Assembly: GCA_034422115.1 (NCBI GenBank) | Contig: DAOUJW010000010.1 | Span: forward strand, 23,842 to 87,841 | DNA length: 64,000 nt | Direction: 5' to 3' | From: DAOUJW01 sp034422115 | GTDB lineage: Bacteria > Chloroflexota > Dehalococcoidia > Lucifugimonadales > UBA2985 | Part shown: positions 26,456-34,115 of the stretch, one piece after another | Layout of the letters: each line of letters begins with the position of its first letter | Numbering within the stretch: the first letter of the stretch is position 1 | Notes under the pieces: generated by a model | Told to the model about the DNA's origin: nothing | The model's database searches: none | What the model saw: only the letters and a program-made list of their open reading frames with translations | Translations under genes and position numbers: made by a program

Positions 26456-27525
26456 CTTACAGCGTTCAAAGCGCAGCGGCCCATTCCAATTCGGACAGTA
26501 AGCCAGGGCCGTGGCGCATTACCTTCGACACCAACCCCGACGATTGTAATCTGCATTGCATTATGTGCGAGGACCATTCCCCGTACAGCGCCACGCAGTC
26601 CGAACGGATTAGCGCAGGCCGACCCAAGCGCCGAATGGACATAGACCTTATCCGCCAGGTCCTGGCCGAGTCCAAGGGGACGCCACTTCGAGAAATCATC
26701 CCGTCCACAATGGGCGAACCCCTGCTGTACCGAGATTTCGATGAGATTCTGGACCTGTGCGCACAATATGGGGTAATGCTCAACCTTACCACCAACGGGA
26801 CCTTCCCCCGCCGCGGCGCAAGGGCGTGGGCAGAGCGCATTGTACCGGTTACTTCCGATGTCAAAATCTCCTGGAACGGCTCCACCAAGGACACCCAGGA
26901 ACAGGTCATGCTGGGCACAAAATGGGAGAGTGTCCTGGAAAACGTTCGCACCTTCATCTCTGTCCGTGATGAGTATGCCGCCCGCGGGGGCAACCGGTGT
27001 CGGGTCACCTTCCAGCTCACCTTCATGGAAGTCAACTACGCTGAGCTGCCGGATGTTGTAGAACTGGCAGCTCAGCTGGGAGTAGATCGAGTGAAGGGCC
27101 ACCATTTGTGGGTGAACTTCTCTCAAATCAAGGACCTGTCGTTGCGCAGGAGCACAGATGCCGTAGAGAGGTGGAACGCAACTGTTGACGCGGCGCTCCA
27201 AGCCGTCGAGACCCACCGACTGCCCGATGGCAGCAGGGTGCTGCTGGACAACATCTTCAAGCTGGACCCGGAAGACAAGGGTGACATAACCCCGGGAGCA
27301 ATGTGCCCGTTCCTGGGCCAGGAAGCCTGGGTTGCCTCCGACGGGAGATTCAACCCGTGCTGCGCCCCTGACGTCCTGCGCCGCACTCTGGGGGAATTTG
27401 GCAACGTGAACAACGCCAGCCTCTACGACATCTGGCAGAGTCGTGCCTACCGGGAACTCCAGTCCAGTTACCTGGAGAAGCCGCTGTGCCAGGGCTGCAA
27501 CATGAGGAGGCCTACTGGCCCGTGA
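26452..27525 (+). CDS. Radical SAM protein with SPASM-like C-terminus
   Basis: 357 residues. C32-x3-C36-x2-C39 (DDCNLHCIMC) binds the catalytic 4Fe-4S cluster. The C-terminal Cys set (AMCPFLGQ, FNPCCAPD, PLCQGCN) fits auxiliary clusters of SPASM/twitch enzymes, which modify peptides or small substrates. Overlaps both neighbours (ATGA with the glycosyltransferase; GTGA with the methyltransferase). Substrate unknown. Confidence 0.88.
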   Translation: MTYSVQSAAAHSNSDSKPGPWRITFDTNPDDCNLHCIMCEDHSPYSATQSERISAGRPKRRMDIDLIRQVLAESKGTPLREIIPSTMGEPLLYRDFDEILDLCAQYGVMLNLTTNGTFPRRGARAWAERIVPVTSDVKISWNGSTKDTQEQVMLGTKWESVLENVRTFISVRDEYAARGGNRCRVTFQLTFMEVNYAELPDVVELAAQLGVDRVKGHHLWVNFSQIKDLSLRRSTDAVERWNATVDAALQAVETHRLPDGSRVLLDNIFKLDPEDKGDITPGAMCPFLGQEAWVASDGRFNPCCAPDVLRRTLGEFGNVNNASLYDIWQSRAYRELQSSYLEKPLCQGCNMRRPTGP

Positions 27526-29225
27526 CTTCCGACTGGCGAGGCTACAGCGTATCGGTGGACGGCTCCCATCACATCCACGAGGGGAGTGCAGCCTATCCTT
27601 CCAGGTTCCTGGAGGTACTGAAATTCCACGCACCTGGACTAGCCCCGGCAATTGACCACTCGGGCGCCTACCACATCACCCCCGATGGACAACCCGCATA
27701 CGATGCGCGCTATATTCGGACATTTGGTTTCTACGAGGGCCTCGCCGCAGTGCATTCCTACGATGGGTGGTTTCACATCCTCCCGGACGGCAGAGAAGTT
27801 TACTCAGACCGGTACGCCTGGTGCGGCAATTTCCAGGAGGGACGCTGTCCGGTTCGGCTATCGGACAATAGCTACTCCCACATTGGAGAAGATGGCGCCC
27901 TAGCGTACTCTGAACGCTTCCGTTACGCGGGTGATTTCAAAGATGGCTTCTCCGTTGTGCAGCGGGAGGATGGTCGACATACCCACATCGACCGGAACGG
28001 CGCTTTGCTACACGGCCGCTGGTTCCTAGACCTGGACGTGTTTCACAAGGGCTACGCCCGCGCCCGAGACGAGGGCGGCTGGCATCACGTTGACCATCTT
28101 GGAAATCCACTTTACGGTGCACGCTTCAGCAACGTTGAGCCGTTCTACAACGGACAGGCAAGGGTTGAAGGATTTGATGGCTCCCTGTCGGTTGTCGGTG
28201 AGTCCGGAGAGATCCTGGTGGAGTTGAGGCAGGCGTTGCGTTCACCCCTTGAGGAACTCTCCTCAGACATGGTGGGCATGTGGAGAACCCAGACCATTCG
28301 CGCCGCGGTCGACGTCGGTGTGTTTGAGATGCTGCCGGCAACCCCGCAGGACATTGAGACATCCCTGCGCCTTGCGGACTCACTGGGCATTCGACTGATG
28401 CGTGCCCTAACCGAGCTGGACCTGGTATGGCAGGATGCGGATGGAGTCTTCCACCCCACACAAAAGGGTTCCCTACTGCAACATGCCCACCCACTCTCCC
28501 TCGCGGACGCGGTTGGACACTGGGGCAAGGAGGCCTACCAAGCCTGGTCAGGGATTACCAAGTCGCTTCAGAACGGTGATGTCGGCTTTGAGAGGGCTCA
28601 CGGAAAGAGTTTCTTTGACTGGATACAAACTCGGCCGGAATACCTGACGGAGTACCACTCGGCCATGTCGGCGTATGCAAGGCACGACTATGCAGGTCTG
28701 GCAGATTCTGTGGATTTCTCCATGCATGAGAGAATTGTTGATGCAGGTGGCGGCACCGGAGAGTTGTCATTCGCGCTCCTGCGCTCCTGCCCCTCACTGA
28801 AGGCCATTGTCATGGATAGGGTGGAGGTGGTTGAAGCTGTCACACCGCCCGGGGACATCGGAGGGCGCTGCAGTTTTGTCGCGGGAGACCTGTTCCAGAA
28901 ATGGCCCGTCACCGGGGACGGGGTTATCCTCGCAAGAGTCCTCCACGACTGGCCCGACGATGAAGCTCTGCGCATCCTGGTGCGCGCCCGTGAATCGATG
29001 TCCGCAGAGGCTACGCTTTACCTGGTGGAGTTGGTCCTGGACGACACAAGAGGCATGGGCGGTCTGCTTGACCTGAATATGCTTGTCATGACGGGTGGGG
29101 CTGAACGCACAGAGGCGCAGTATCGGGACCTCCTTGACCGGGCCGGCTTTACCTTGCTTGACGTTACCGATACTGATTTCGTGAGTTCAGTCATCCGCGC
29201 CAGGCCGGCCAGCGGATCCAATTGA
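27522..29225 (+). CDS. WG-repeat protein fused to SAM O-methyltransferase
   Basis: 567 residues from GTG 27522, chosen because it overlaps the TGA of the preceding gene and AGGAGG lies upstream. Residues ~1-235 contain 5-6 WG-like repeats of about 38 residues (GWHHVDHLGNPLYGARFSNVE type). Residues ~245-567 form an O-methyltransferase: helical dimerisation part, SAM site IVDAGGGTGELSFA (about 405), LHDWPDDEA and a C-terminal LLDRAGF block. The repeat half may bind a carrier, glycan or peptide. The fusion is unusual. Confidence 0.85.
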   Translation: MTSDWRGYSVSVDGSHHIHEGSAAYPSRFLEVLKFHAPGLAPAIDHSGAYHITPDGQPAYDARYIRTFGFYEGLAAVHSYDGWFHILPDGREVYSDRYAWCGNFQEGRCPVRLSDNSYSHIGEDGALAYSERFRYAGDFKDGFSVVQREDGRHTHIDRNGALLHGRWFLDLDVFHKGYARARDEGGWHHVDHLGNPLYGARFSNVEPFYNGQARVEGFDGSLSVVGESGEILVELRQALRSPLEELSSDMVGMWRTQTIRAAVDVGVFEMLPATPQDIETSLRLADSLGIRLMRALTELDLVWQDADGVFHPTQKGSLLQHAHPLSLADAVGHWGKEAYQAWSGITKSLQNGDVGFERAHGKSFFDWIQTRPEYLTEYHSAMSAYARHDYAGLADSVDFSMHERIVDAGGGTGELSFALLRSCPSLKAIVMDRVEVVEAVTPPGDIGGRCSFVAGDLFQKWPVTGDGVILARVLHDWPDDEALRILVRARESMSAEATLYLVELVLDDTRGMGGLLDLNMLVMTGGAERTEAQYRDLLDRAGFTLLDVTDTDFVSSVIRARPASGSN

Positions 29226-29342
29226 AATAGCCGGCTTGCTTTCTTGGTGGTGAAATAGTAGCATACAGGCTGGACCTCGAGACTTTCATTTGGTCTTGTT
29301 GCTGAGACTGAAAGCCCGTTCCAAGGGGTCGGAGGTGACAAT

Positions 29343-29537
29343 TTGGCTAGGGAGTACCCTCATCCGGTAAGACTGGAAGAAGCGATTTCCGTCTGCCACT
29401 TGCTCGGGGCCTGCAACGTGCGTTGTAGGCTTTTGTTTTGCCACCTGACGCTCAGCATCCTTGCGAGGTTCGTCCAGAGTTGGTGGGATACCAGACTCGC
29501 GGGAGGGCCATTAGTTCGTAAGGAGGAAGAGTTATGA
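29343..29537 (+). CDS. Candidate 64-residue leader or small peptide gene
   Basis: TTG at 29343 follows a near-perfect ribosome site GGAGGTGA (29331-29338). The product has four Cys within SVCHLLGACNVRCRLLFC. Its TGA overlaps the ATG of the Gly-rich gene (ATGA). A terminator-like hairpin lies inside the frame (29409-29439). It may be a leader peptide controlling the next gene, or a real small protein. Confidence 0.45.
   Translation: MAREYPHPVRLEEAISVCHLLGACNVRCRLLFCHLTLSILARFVQSWWDTRLAGGPLVRKEEEL
29409..29439 (+). terminator. Intrinsic terminator or attenuator
   Basis: GCCTGCAAC-GTGC-GTTGTAGGC, a 9-base-pair stem (one G-U) with a 4-base loop, followed by TTTTGTTTT. It lies 184 bases after the methyltransferase stop and 95 bases before the Gly-rich gene, so it either ends the operon or attenuates entry into the next gene. 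Confidence 0.75.
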
Positions 29538-29743
29538 ACAAACTGCATGGCTCAGCGATGGCGCGAGGTGGTGGCGGCAAGGGAGGAGGCGGAAAAGGGG
29601 GTGGCGGTAAGGGTGGTGGCGGCAACAGCAACCCCAACTACCCCAGCACCACTGGCAACCCGTCAGGCGGTGGTCGGGGCAACGACAAGAAATAGAGTAT
29701 CGGGTAAGAAACGGACGGCTCTGAATGCGGCTGGTATCCCACC
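29482..29743. repeat. Inverted repeat flanking the Gly-rich peptide gene
   Basis: GGTGGGATACCAG at 29482-29494 and its exact reverse complement CTGGTATCCCACC at 29731-29743. The 236-base interval holds the Gly-rich peptide gene. The arms could be recombination sites or ends of a small mobile unit. Confidence 0.7.
29534..29695 (+). CDS. 53-residue Gly-rich peptide (candidate modified-peptide precursor)
   Basis: Strong AAGGAGGAAG ribosome site 8 bases before ATG 29534; the gene is too short for usual ORF thresholds. After the leader MNKLHGSAMAR come four GGGG blocks, the first three each closed by Lys and the last by Asn. A polar tail follows (NSNPNYPSTTGNPSG) and then Gly/Arg/Lys. The only aromatics are one Tyr and one His. 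It sits downstream of radical SAM, glycosyltransferase and methyltransferase genes. Gly-rich precursors paired with radical SAM proteins are known (rSAM/Gly-rich repeat families), but homology is not shown. Confidence 0.7.
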   Translation: MNKLHGSAMARGGGGKGGGGKGGGGKGGGGNSNPNYPSTTGNPSGGGRGNDKK

Positions 29744-29897
29744 GAATAGTGTGTCTGGAATCCGTTGTTGCTCACGTTGGCCCGGACTGGCAAGTGCACA
29801 TGTCAGTAGTGCGTTTCCGTTCTGACGCGGGCGCATTATGCCGGCACCATTTGGGGGGGTCTACCCCTACGAATCCAGCATTCTGCCGAGAGGCCAA

Positions 29898-30569
29898 ATG
29901 AGTGAGCCCAGGGATCAATCCTGGATCAAGGAGAACCTCGGGCATTTGCCAGCCGATACAGACGTCGCGCTGGTCCTGAGGCACGCCGAGCGGGAAGAAA
30001 TTCCTTCAGGAACTTTTGGCGTTGATGTTCCGTTGACGGCGGTCGGAGTTGAATCCGCAGAGAGGCTGGGATCTGCACTCTCGGAAATCAGGCCGCCGGT
30101 TGGGGTTACCTCCAGCCCTGTCCCAAGGTGCGTTCAGACTGCTGCGGCTATTCTTCGTGGTGGCGGCTTTGAAAAAGAAGCCGCCGTCGACTGGCGACTC
30201 GGAGACCCCGGTCCCTTTGTAGTAGACACGGAGACCAGCGGGGCGTTATTCCTTGAAACGGGCATCCTGGAAATAACAAGACGACAGCTCAGTGATGTTG
30301 AGCCTCCTCCGGGCATGAGAGGGACGTCAGAGGGCGTGGGCCTCCTGCTGGATTTGACGGCAAAGGAACTTGGGAATAGCGGTCGCCTCAACGTCTACGT
30401 CACTCACGACGCCATCCTGGCTGTTCTAGTGGCCCATCTTTACAGGTTATCCGTGGACGATATCGGTTGGCCAGAATACCTGGACGGGCTCTTATTGTGG
30501 CGTAGCACAGGGCGACTCAACTTTGCTTGGAGGGGCTTGCAGCAGGCCCCTTACCCACTCGGCCGTTAG
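29898..30569 (+). CDS. Histidine phosphatase superfamily protein
   Basis: 223 residues from ATG 29898 (ATG 29838 is possible but lacks a good ribosome site). LRHAEREE carries the RH(G/A)E phosphohistidine motif, SSPVPRCVQTA the second Arg and YVTHDA the second His. These enzymes dephosphorylate sugars, nucleotides or proteins. Its 3' end overlaps the convergent epimerase gene by 78 bases, an unusually long overlap. Confidence 0.85.
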   Translation: MSEPRDQSWIKENLGHLPADTDVALVLRHAEREEIPSGTFGVDVPLTAVGVESAERLGSALSEIRPPVGVTSSPVPRCVQTAAAILRGGGFEKEAAVDWRLGDPGPFVVDTETSGALFLETGILEITRRQLSDVEPPPGMRGTSEGVGLLLDLTAKELGNSGRLNVYVTHDAILAVLVAHLYRLSVDDIGWPEYLDGLLLWRSTGRLNFAWRGLQQAPYPLGR

Positions 30570-31475
30570 CGCGATTGCCTCTCTGGGCGCCACCTTGGGG
30601 GTGTACCCCAGCACTTTCTTCGCCTTTTCCGTGCTGAAGGCCTCTCGTTGGCCCTCCTCGCCCGGACGGTAGTTTGTGTATTCGATGGGTGACTCTGAGC
30701 CGGTGACGGATTGGCACATCTCGGCGAGTTCTTCTATGGAGCGTTCCTCTCCATAACCCACGTATATCTTCTGCCCAACCACGCTATCGTCCGATGCCTT
30801 TATCGCAATGGTCCAAGCCTCCACCACATCGTCAATGTAGGTGAGATCCCGTGTCTGCTTACCACCTTCGACCACAATCGGTTCGCCATGCAGCGCCCGC
30901 CACAGCCATTTGAATATGAAGACCTCGCGTCTCATATTCGGACCGACTACCACGCCAGTTGACAGCACTATCGAAGGGATACCGTAGGCCCTGTGCCAGG
31001 CCCAGACAGCGAGTTCAGCGGCGGCTTTAGAATAGCCGTAGGGGTTGTGCGGCGTGAGAGGGTGGTTCTCATCCATGGGCAGATATAGGGGCCGGCCCAG
31101 TTCATTGCCGGAAGCAGCGAACAAGAGCTTGGACACGCCACCTGCCAGACGCACTGCCTCCAGGAGCTCCACAGTACCCATGACATTCTGTGACACGGTG
31201 TACCTGGGCGAGTCAAATGCCATAGGGGTGTCGGGTTGCGCTGCCAAGTGAGCCACAACCGAATGTCCGGCCACGTCTGAAGGGCGGATGTCCTGAACGC
31301 TCTTCCAAATATAGCTAAAGCTGGGATGGGAGAATTCGCTTTGCAGCAGTCCAGCATGATTCGGTGCGGTTATATCAAGCCCTGTCACGCTATAACCCAA
31401 GCTGAGCAGATGTCTTGCGAGGGAGGAGCCTGCAAAACCGGCCGCTCCAGTAATCAGGACCCTTTCTTCACGCAT
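30492..31475 (-). CDS. NAD-dependent sugar-nucleotide epimerase/dehydratase
   Basis: 327 residues, extended SDR. TGAAGFAGSSLARHLL is the NAD(P) site, and PYGYSKAAAE the Tyr-x3-Lys active site with upstream ASGNELG. TRDLTYIDDVVEAW is typical of UDP-galactose/UDP-glucuronate epimerases. ATG 31475 overlaps the end of the dehydrogenase gene by 8 bases, so both make one operon. Likely acts on the UDP-uronate made by its partner. Confidence 0.9.
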   Translation of the reverse strand: MREERVLITGAAGFAGSSLARHLLSLGYSVTGLDITAPNHAGLLQSEFSHPSFSYIWKSVQDIRPSDVAGHSVVAHLAAQPDTPMAFDSPRYTVSQNVMGTVELLEAVRLAGGVSKLLFAASGNELGRPLYLPMDENHPLTPHNPYGYSKAAAELAVWAWHRAYGIPSIVLSTGVVVGPNMRREVFIFKWLWRALHGEPIVVEGGKQTRDLTYIDDVVEAWTIAIKASDDSVVGQKIYVGYGEERSIEELAEMCQSVTGSESPIEYTNYRPGEEGQREAFSTEKAKKVLGYTPKVAPREAIALTAEWVRGLLQAPPSKVESPCATPQ

Positions 31476-32814
31476 GGGACGGCCCCTCAATGTAGTCGTT
31501 AAGGGTTTCCTGGCCCGGGATTGGCCGTCCTACACCCATATACTCGAAGCCCAGTTCCCTCATTCTAACCGGGTCAAGAACATTTCTACCGTCAAAGATG
31601 AAGCGAGGTGGGGCCATCTTCCGTGCTATAGCCGTCCAGTCCTGGTCTGTGAATTCCGGCCAATCGGTCATCAGTACCAGGGCCTGGGCTTTATTAGAAG
31701 CCTCCTCCACGTCGGTAGCAAACTCAACTGAAACGTCCTTTAGCTCCCGACGGGTGGAGTCAATAGCCTCAGGGTCATACGCAGCAATGTTCGCCCCTTC
31801 TTCATCCAGAACTCGCAGAAGATCCAAGGCCGGGGCATCTCTTACGTCATCAGTTCGCGGTTTGTAAGCCAGTCCCAGAACGCCTACACGCACTCTTGCC
31901 AGAGAGCCACCGAGCCTCCGGCGGAGGGCATGGAGAGGTAGCATCCGCTGACGGTTGTTGGTACTGGTTACGGCTCTGAGCAAACCGGCGTCCAGGCCGT
32001 TGTTGAGCGCCAGGGCTTCCAGTATCCTGGTATCCTTGGGTAAGCAGGAGCCTCCGTAACCTACGCCTGCGTAGATCCTTGACCCAACTCTGGAGTCCAA
32101 AGCCAGGCCCTCGCTAACGTCGTCCGTTGAGGCGCCGAGAAGATCGCACAGGGCGGCAATCTCATTGATGAACGAAATACGAGTGGCCAGAAAGGCATTG
32201 CTGGCGTACTTGATCATCTCCGCGCTGGTGACGTCAGTTACCATTATCGGAGCCTGGGTCCCGGCGTACATCCTGGACACAACATCGACCGAGCGTAGGT
32301 CGCCTTTCGGGGCGCCAACGACAATCCTGTCTGGAGCCTGCCAGTCCATAACCGCCTGACCTTGCCTGAGGAACTCGGGGTTAGCGACATATGCGATACC
32401 GCTGCCCTCCAACTCTCGTTGCACAATTTCCTGTCCGGTGCCCGGCGGCACTGTGCTTTTCATAACGACCACCAAATCTCCCGGATCCACCCCCTTTAGC
32501 CATGAGATGGTCGACCACACCTCTTTCAAGTCTACGTTGTATTTTTGGTCTGCGGGAGTTCCCACCGCCACCAAAGCTATTTCGCCAAGGTCTCTACTGA
32601 ATTCGCTGGGATGCAAATAGCTGAGTTTCCCCCTCTGCAAACCGCAGGAGACCCAATCGGATAAACCGGGTTCAAAAAACGGAAGCTCTCCACTCTTCAG
32701 AACGTCAAGTCTTGAGCGATCCGTGTCGGCCGCCAGGACATCATGCCCGGATGCAGCCAGCCCGGCTGCTGCCACGAGTCCCACATGTCCCAAGCCAATA
32801 ACGGTTATCTTCAC
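31468..32814 (-). CDS. UDP-glucose/GDP-mannose 6-dehydrogenase family
   Basis: 448 residues. GTG 32814 gives the canonical start KITVIGLGHVGLVAAAGLA (NAD site). Catalytic block GYGGSCLPKDTR with the active-site Cys, and VGVLGLAYKPRTDD in the C-domain. Oxidises a nucleotide sugar twice to the uronate. The open frame extends 22 codons further upstream, but that extension does not look like a family N-terminus. Confidence 0.93.
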   Translation of the reverse strand: MKITVIGLGHVGLVAAAGLAASGHDVLAADTDRSRLDVLKSGELPFFEPGLSDWVSCGLQRGKLSYLHPSEFSRDLGEIALVAVGTPADQKYNVDLKEVWSTISWLKGVDPGDLVVVMKSTVPPGTGQEIVQRELEGSGIAYVANPEFLRQGQAVMDWQAPDRIVVGAPKGDLRSVDVVSRMYAGTQAPIMVTDVTSAEMIKYASNAFLATRISFINEIAALCDLLGASTDDVSEGLALDSRVGSRIYAGVGYGGSCLPKDTRILEALALNNGLDAGLLRAVTSTNNRQRMLPLHALRRRLGGSLARVRVGVLGLAYKPRTDDVRDAPALDLLRVLDEEGANIAAYDPEAIDSTRRELKDVSVEFATDVEEASNKAQALVLMTDWPEFTDQDWTAIARKMAPPRFIFDGRNVLDPVRMRELGFEYMGVGRPIPGQETLNDYIEGPSHA

Positions 32815-32943
32815 ATCGCCTGCCTGGATTCGACTACAAATGCCCCACGCCCAATATTTGTACCACATACGTGGGGACATCGGTAGACTTTAGGGAGAAA
32901 GGTTGATAGCTAAGGTACTGCCTTCAGTAAGTTTAGGCCGGAA

Positions 32944-32990
32944 AATGTGGGCCAAGGCTGACCGAAGGGAGTACCATGTTTGAATTGACC
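32944..32990 (+). ncRNA. Conserved intergenic element, copy 2
   Basis: Matches copy 1 (24888-24934) at 36 of 41 bases from 32946, including AGTACCA and GTTTGAA blocks. It lies in the 375-base gap between the divergent dehydrogenase and queC genes; nothing else is seen in the gap except the queC promoter. Confidence 0.4.
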
Positions 32991-33174
32991 ATAGGTTTGT
33001 AAGCAAAACGGCGAATGGCGCGTCCTTTGATCCCACTCCATCCTTGACAGATCTAGGTTTCCCTCACTCTTGCGTTCCAATCTGGCTGACGGCTTACGGT
33101 TTGTGGCTGGTTGGCCCTATTGGAGTAGAGGGCGTTTAATGCTCCTACGCAAACAGGGTGGGGATTTGGCGATC

Positions 33175-33183
33175 TGCTATAAT
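33175..33183 (+). promoter_or_regulatory. Extended -10 promoter of queC
   Basis: TGCTATAAT at 33175-33183 (TGn extension plus TATAAT). The queC ATG at 33190 falls 7 bases after the box, where transcription should begin, so the mRNA may be leaderless. Confidence 0.6.
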
Positions 33184-33189
33184 TCTACC

Positions 33190-33933
33190 ATGGCCAGTTA
33201 TGGTGTCATTCTCCTGTCGGGTGGACTCGACTCCACCACTGTTGCGGCCTATGCAATGGGCCGCGTCGACAACATGTCGGCCATTACGTTCCATTACGGT
33301 CAGAGCCACTCAAAGGAGGTCTACTGCGCGGCGCAGGTCGCCGGCATTTTGGGCATCGAACACAGGATTCTCGACATTTCCTTTCTTTCGGACGTTTCCT
33401 GGTACTCTGCTCTGACCAAATCCGATCGCTTCCTAGTGCCATCGGGACGCTCCAAGGAGAAGATCGGACAGGGTATTCCTATAACCTATGTACCTATGCG
33501 CAACACGATATTCTTAGCGCTGTCCGCCGCTTACTTGGAGAGTCTTGTACTATACGCAATTGAGGTCGAGGGACTCGACGCCTCGGATGCAGCAGCCACC
33601 ATCTACATGGCCCCTAACGCGCTTGACTACAGCGGCTACCCAGACTGCCGCCCCGAGTTCTACGAAAATATGGGGCGTACATTGGAACTCGGCAGCAAGC
33701 TCTGGGCAGAGTACTCGGTACCTATCAAGATCGAAACCCCGATTATAGACCTGTCGAAGGCCGAGATCGCTGCGCTTGGCATGAGGCTAGGCGCCCCGTT
33801 GGAGCACACCTGGAGTTGCTACGAGGGCGGCGAGGCTCCCTGCGACATGTGCGACAGTTGCATCCTTCGTGCCAAGGGATTCGCCGAAGCGGGTTTCCCA
33901 GATCCTCTCCTTGTCAGTCTTGGCAGGGCTTGA
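33190..33933 (+). CDS. queC: 7-cyano-7-deazaguanine (preQ0) synthase
   Basis: 247 residues from ATG 33190. PP-loop SGGLDST (10-16) activates the carboxylate of CDG with ATP. The zinc ligands C210, C218, C221, C224 (WSCYEGGEAPCDMCDSC) match QueC. It makes preQ0 from CDG and ammonia. FolE, QueD and QueE are not in the window, so CDG must come from elsewhere. Neighbours are a DpdA-like gene and a precursor transporter, pointing to preQ0 for DNA rather than only for tRNA. AT-richer than the flanking regions. Confidence 0.95.
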   Translation: MASYGVILLSGGLDSTTVAAYAMGRVDNMSAITFHYGQSHSKEVYCAAQVAGILGIEHRILDISFLSDVSWYSALTKSDRFLVPSGRSKEKIGQGIPITYVPMRNTIFLALSAAYLESLVLYAIEVEGLDASDAAATIYMAPNALDYSGYPDCRPEFYENMGRTLELGSKLWAEYSVPIKIETPIIDLSKAEIAALGMRLGAPLEHTWSCYEGGEAPCDMCDSCILRAKGFAEAGFPDPLLVSLGRA

Positions 33934-34115
33934 CTATGCCCGGCATTGGACTAGCATGCTCTGGACAATTTACCTCCAGCTAAAGTAGGTCAGGGAGAAG
34001 GGTGAAATTCAGAGAGGAATAGAGATGTTCCAGACTGAGACCAGTTGGTTTCGTAGATCACACTAGGAGTTGGCACACCAAATCAGGTGGATATTCACTG
34101 TTGTTCACTTTGACT

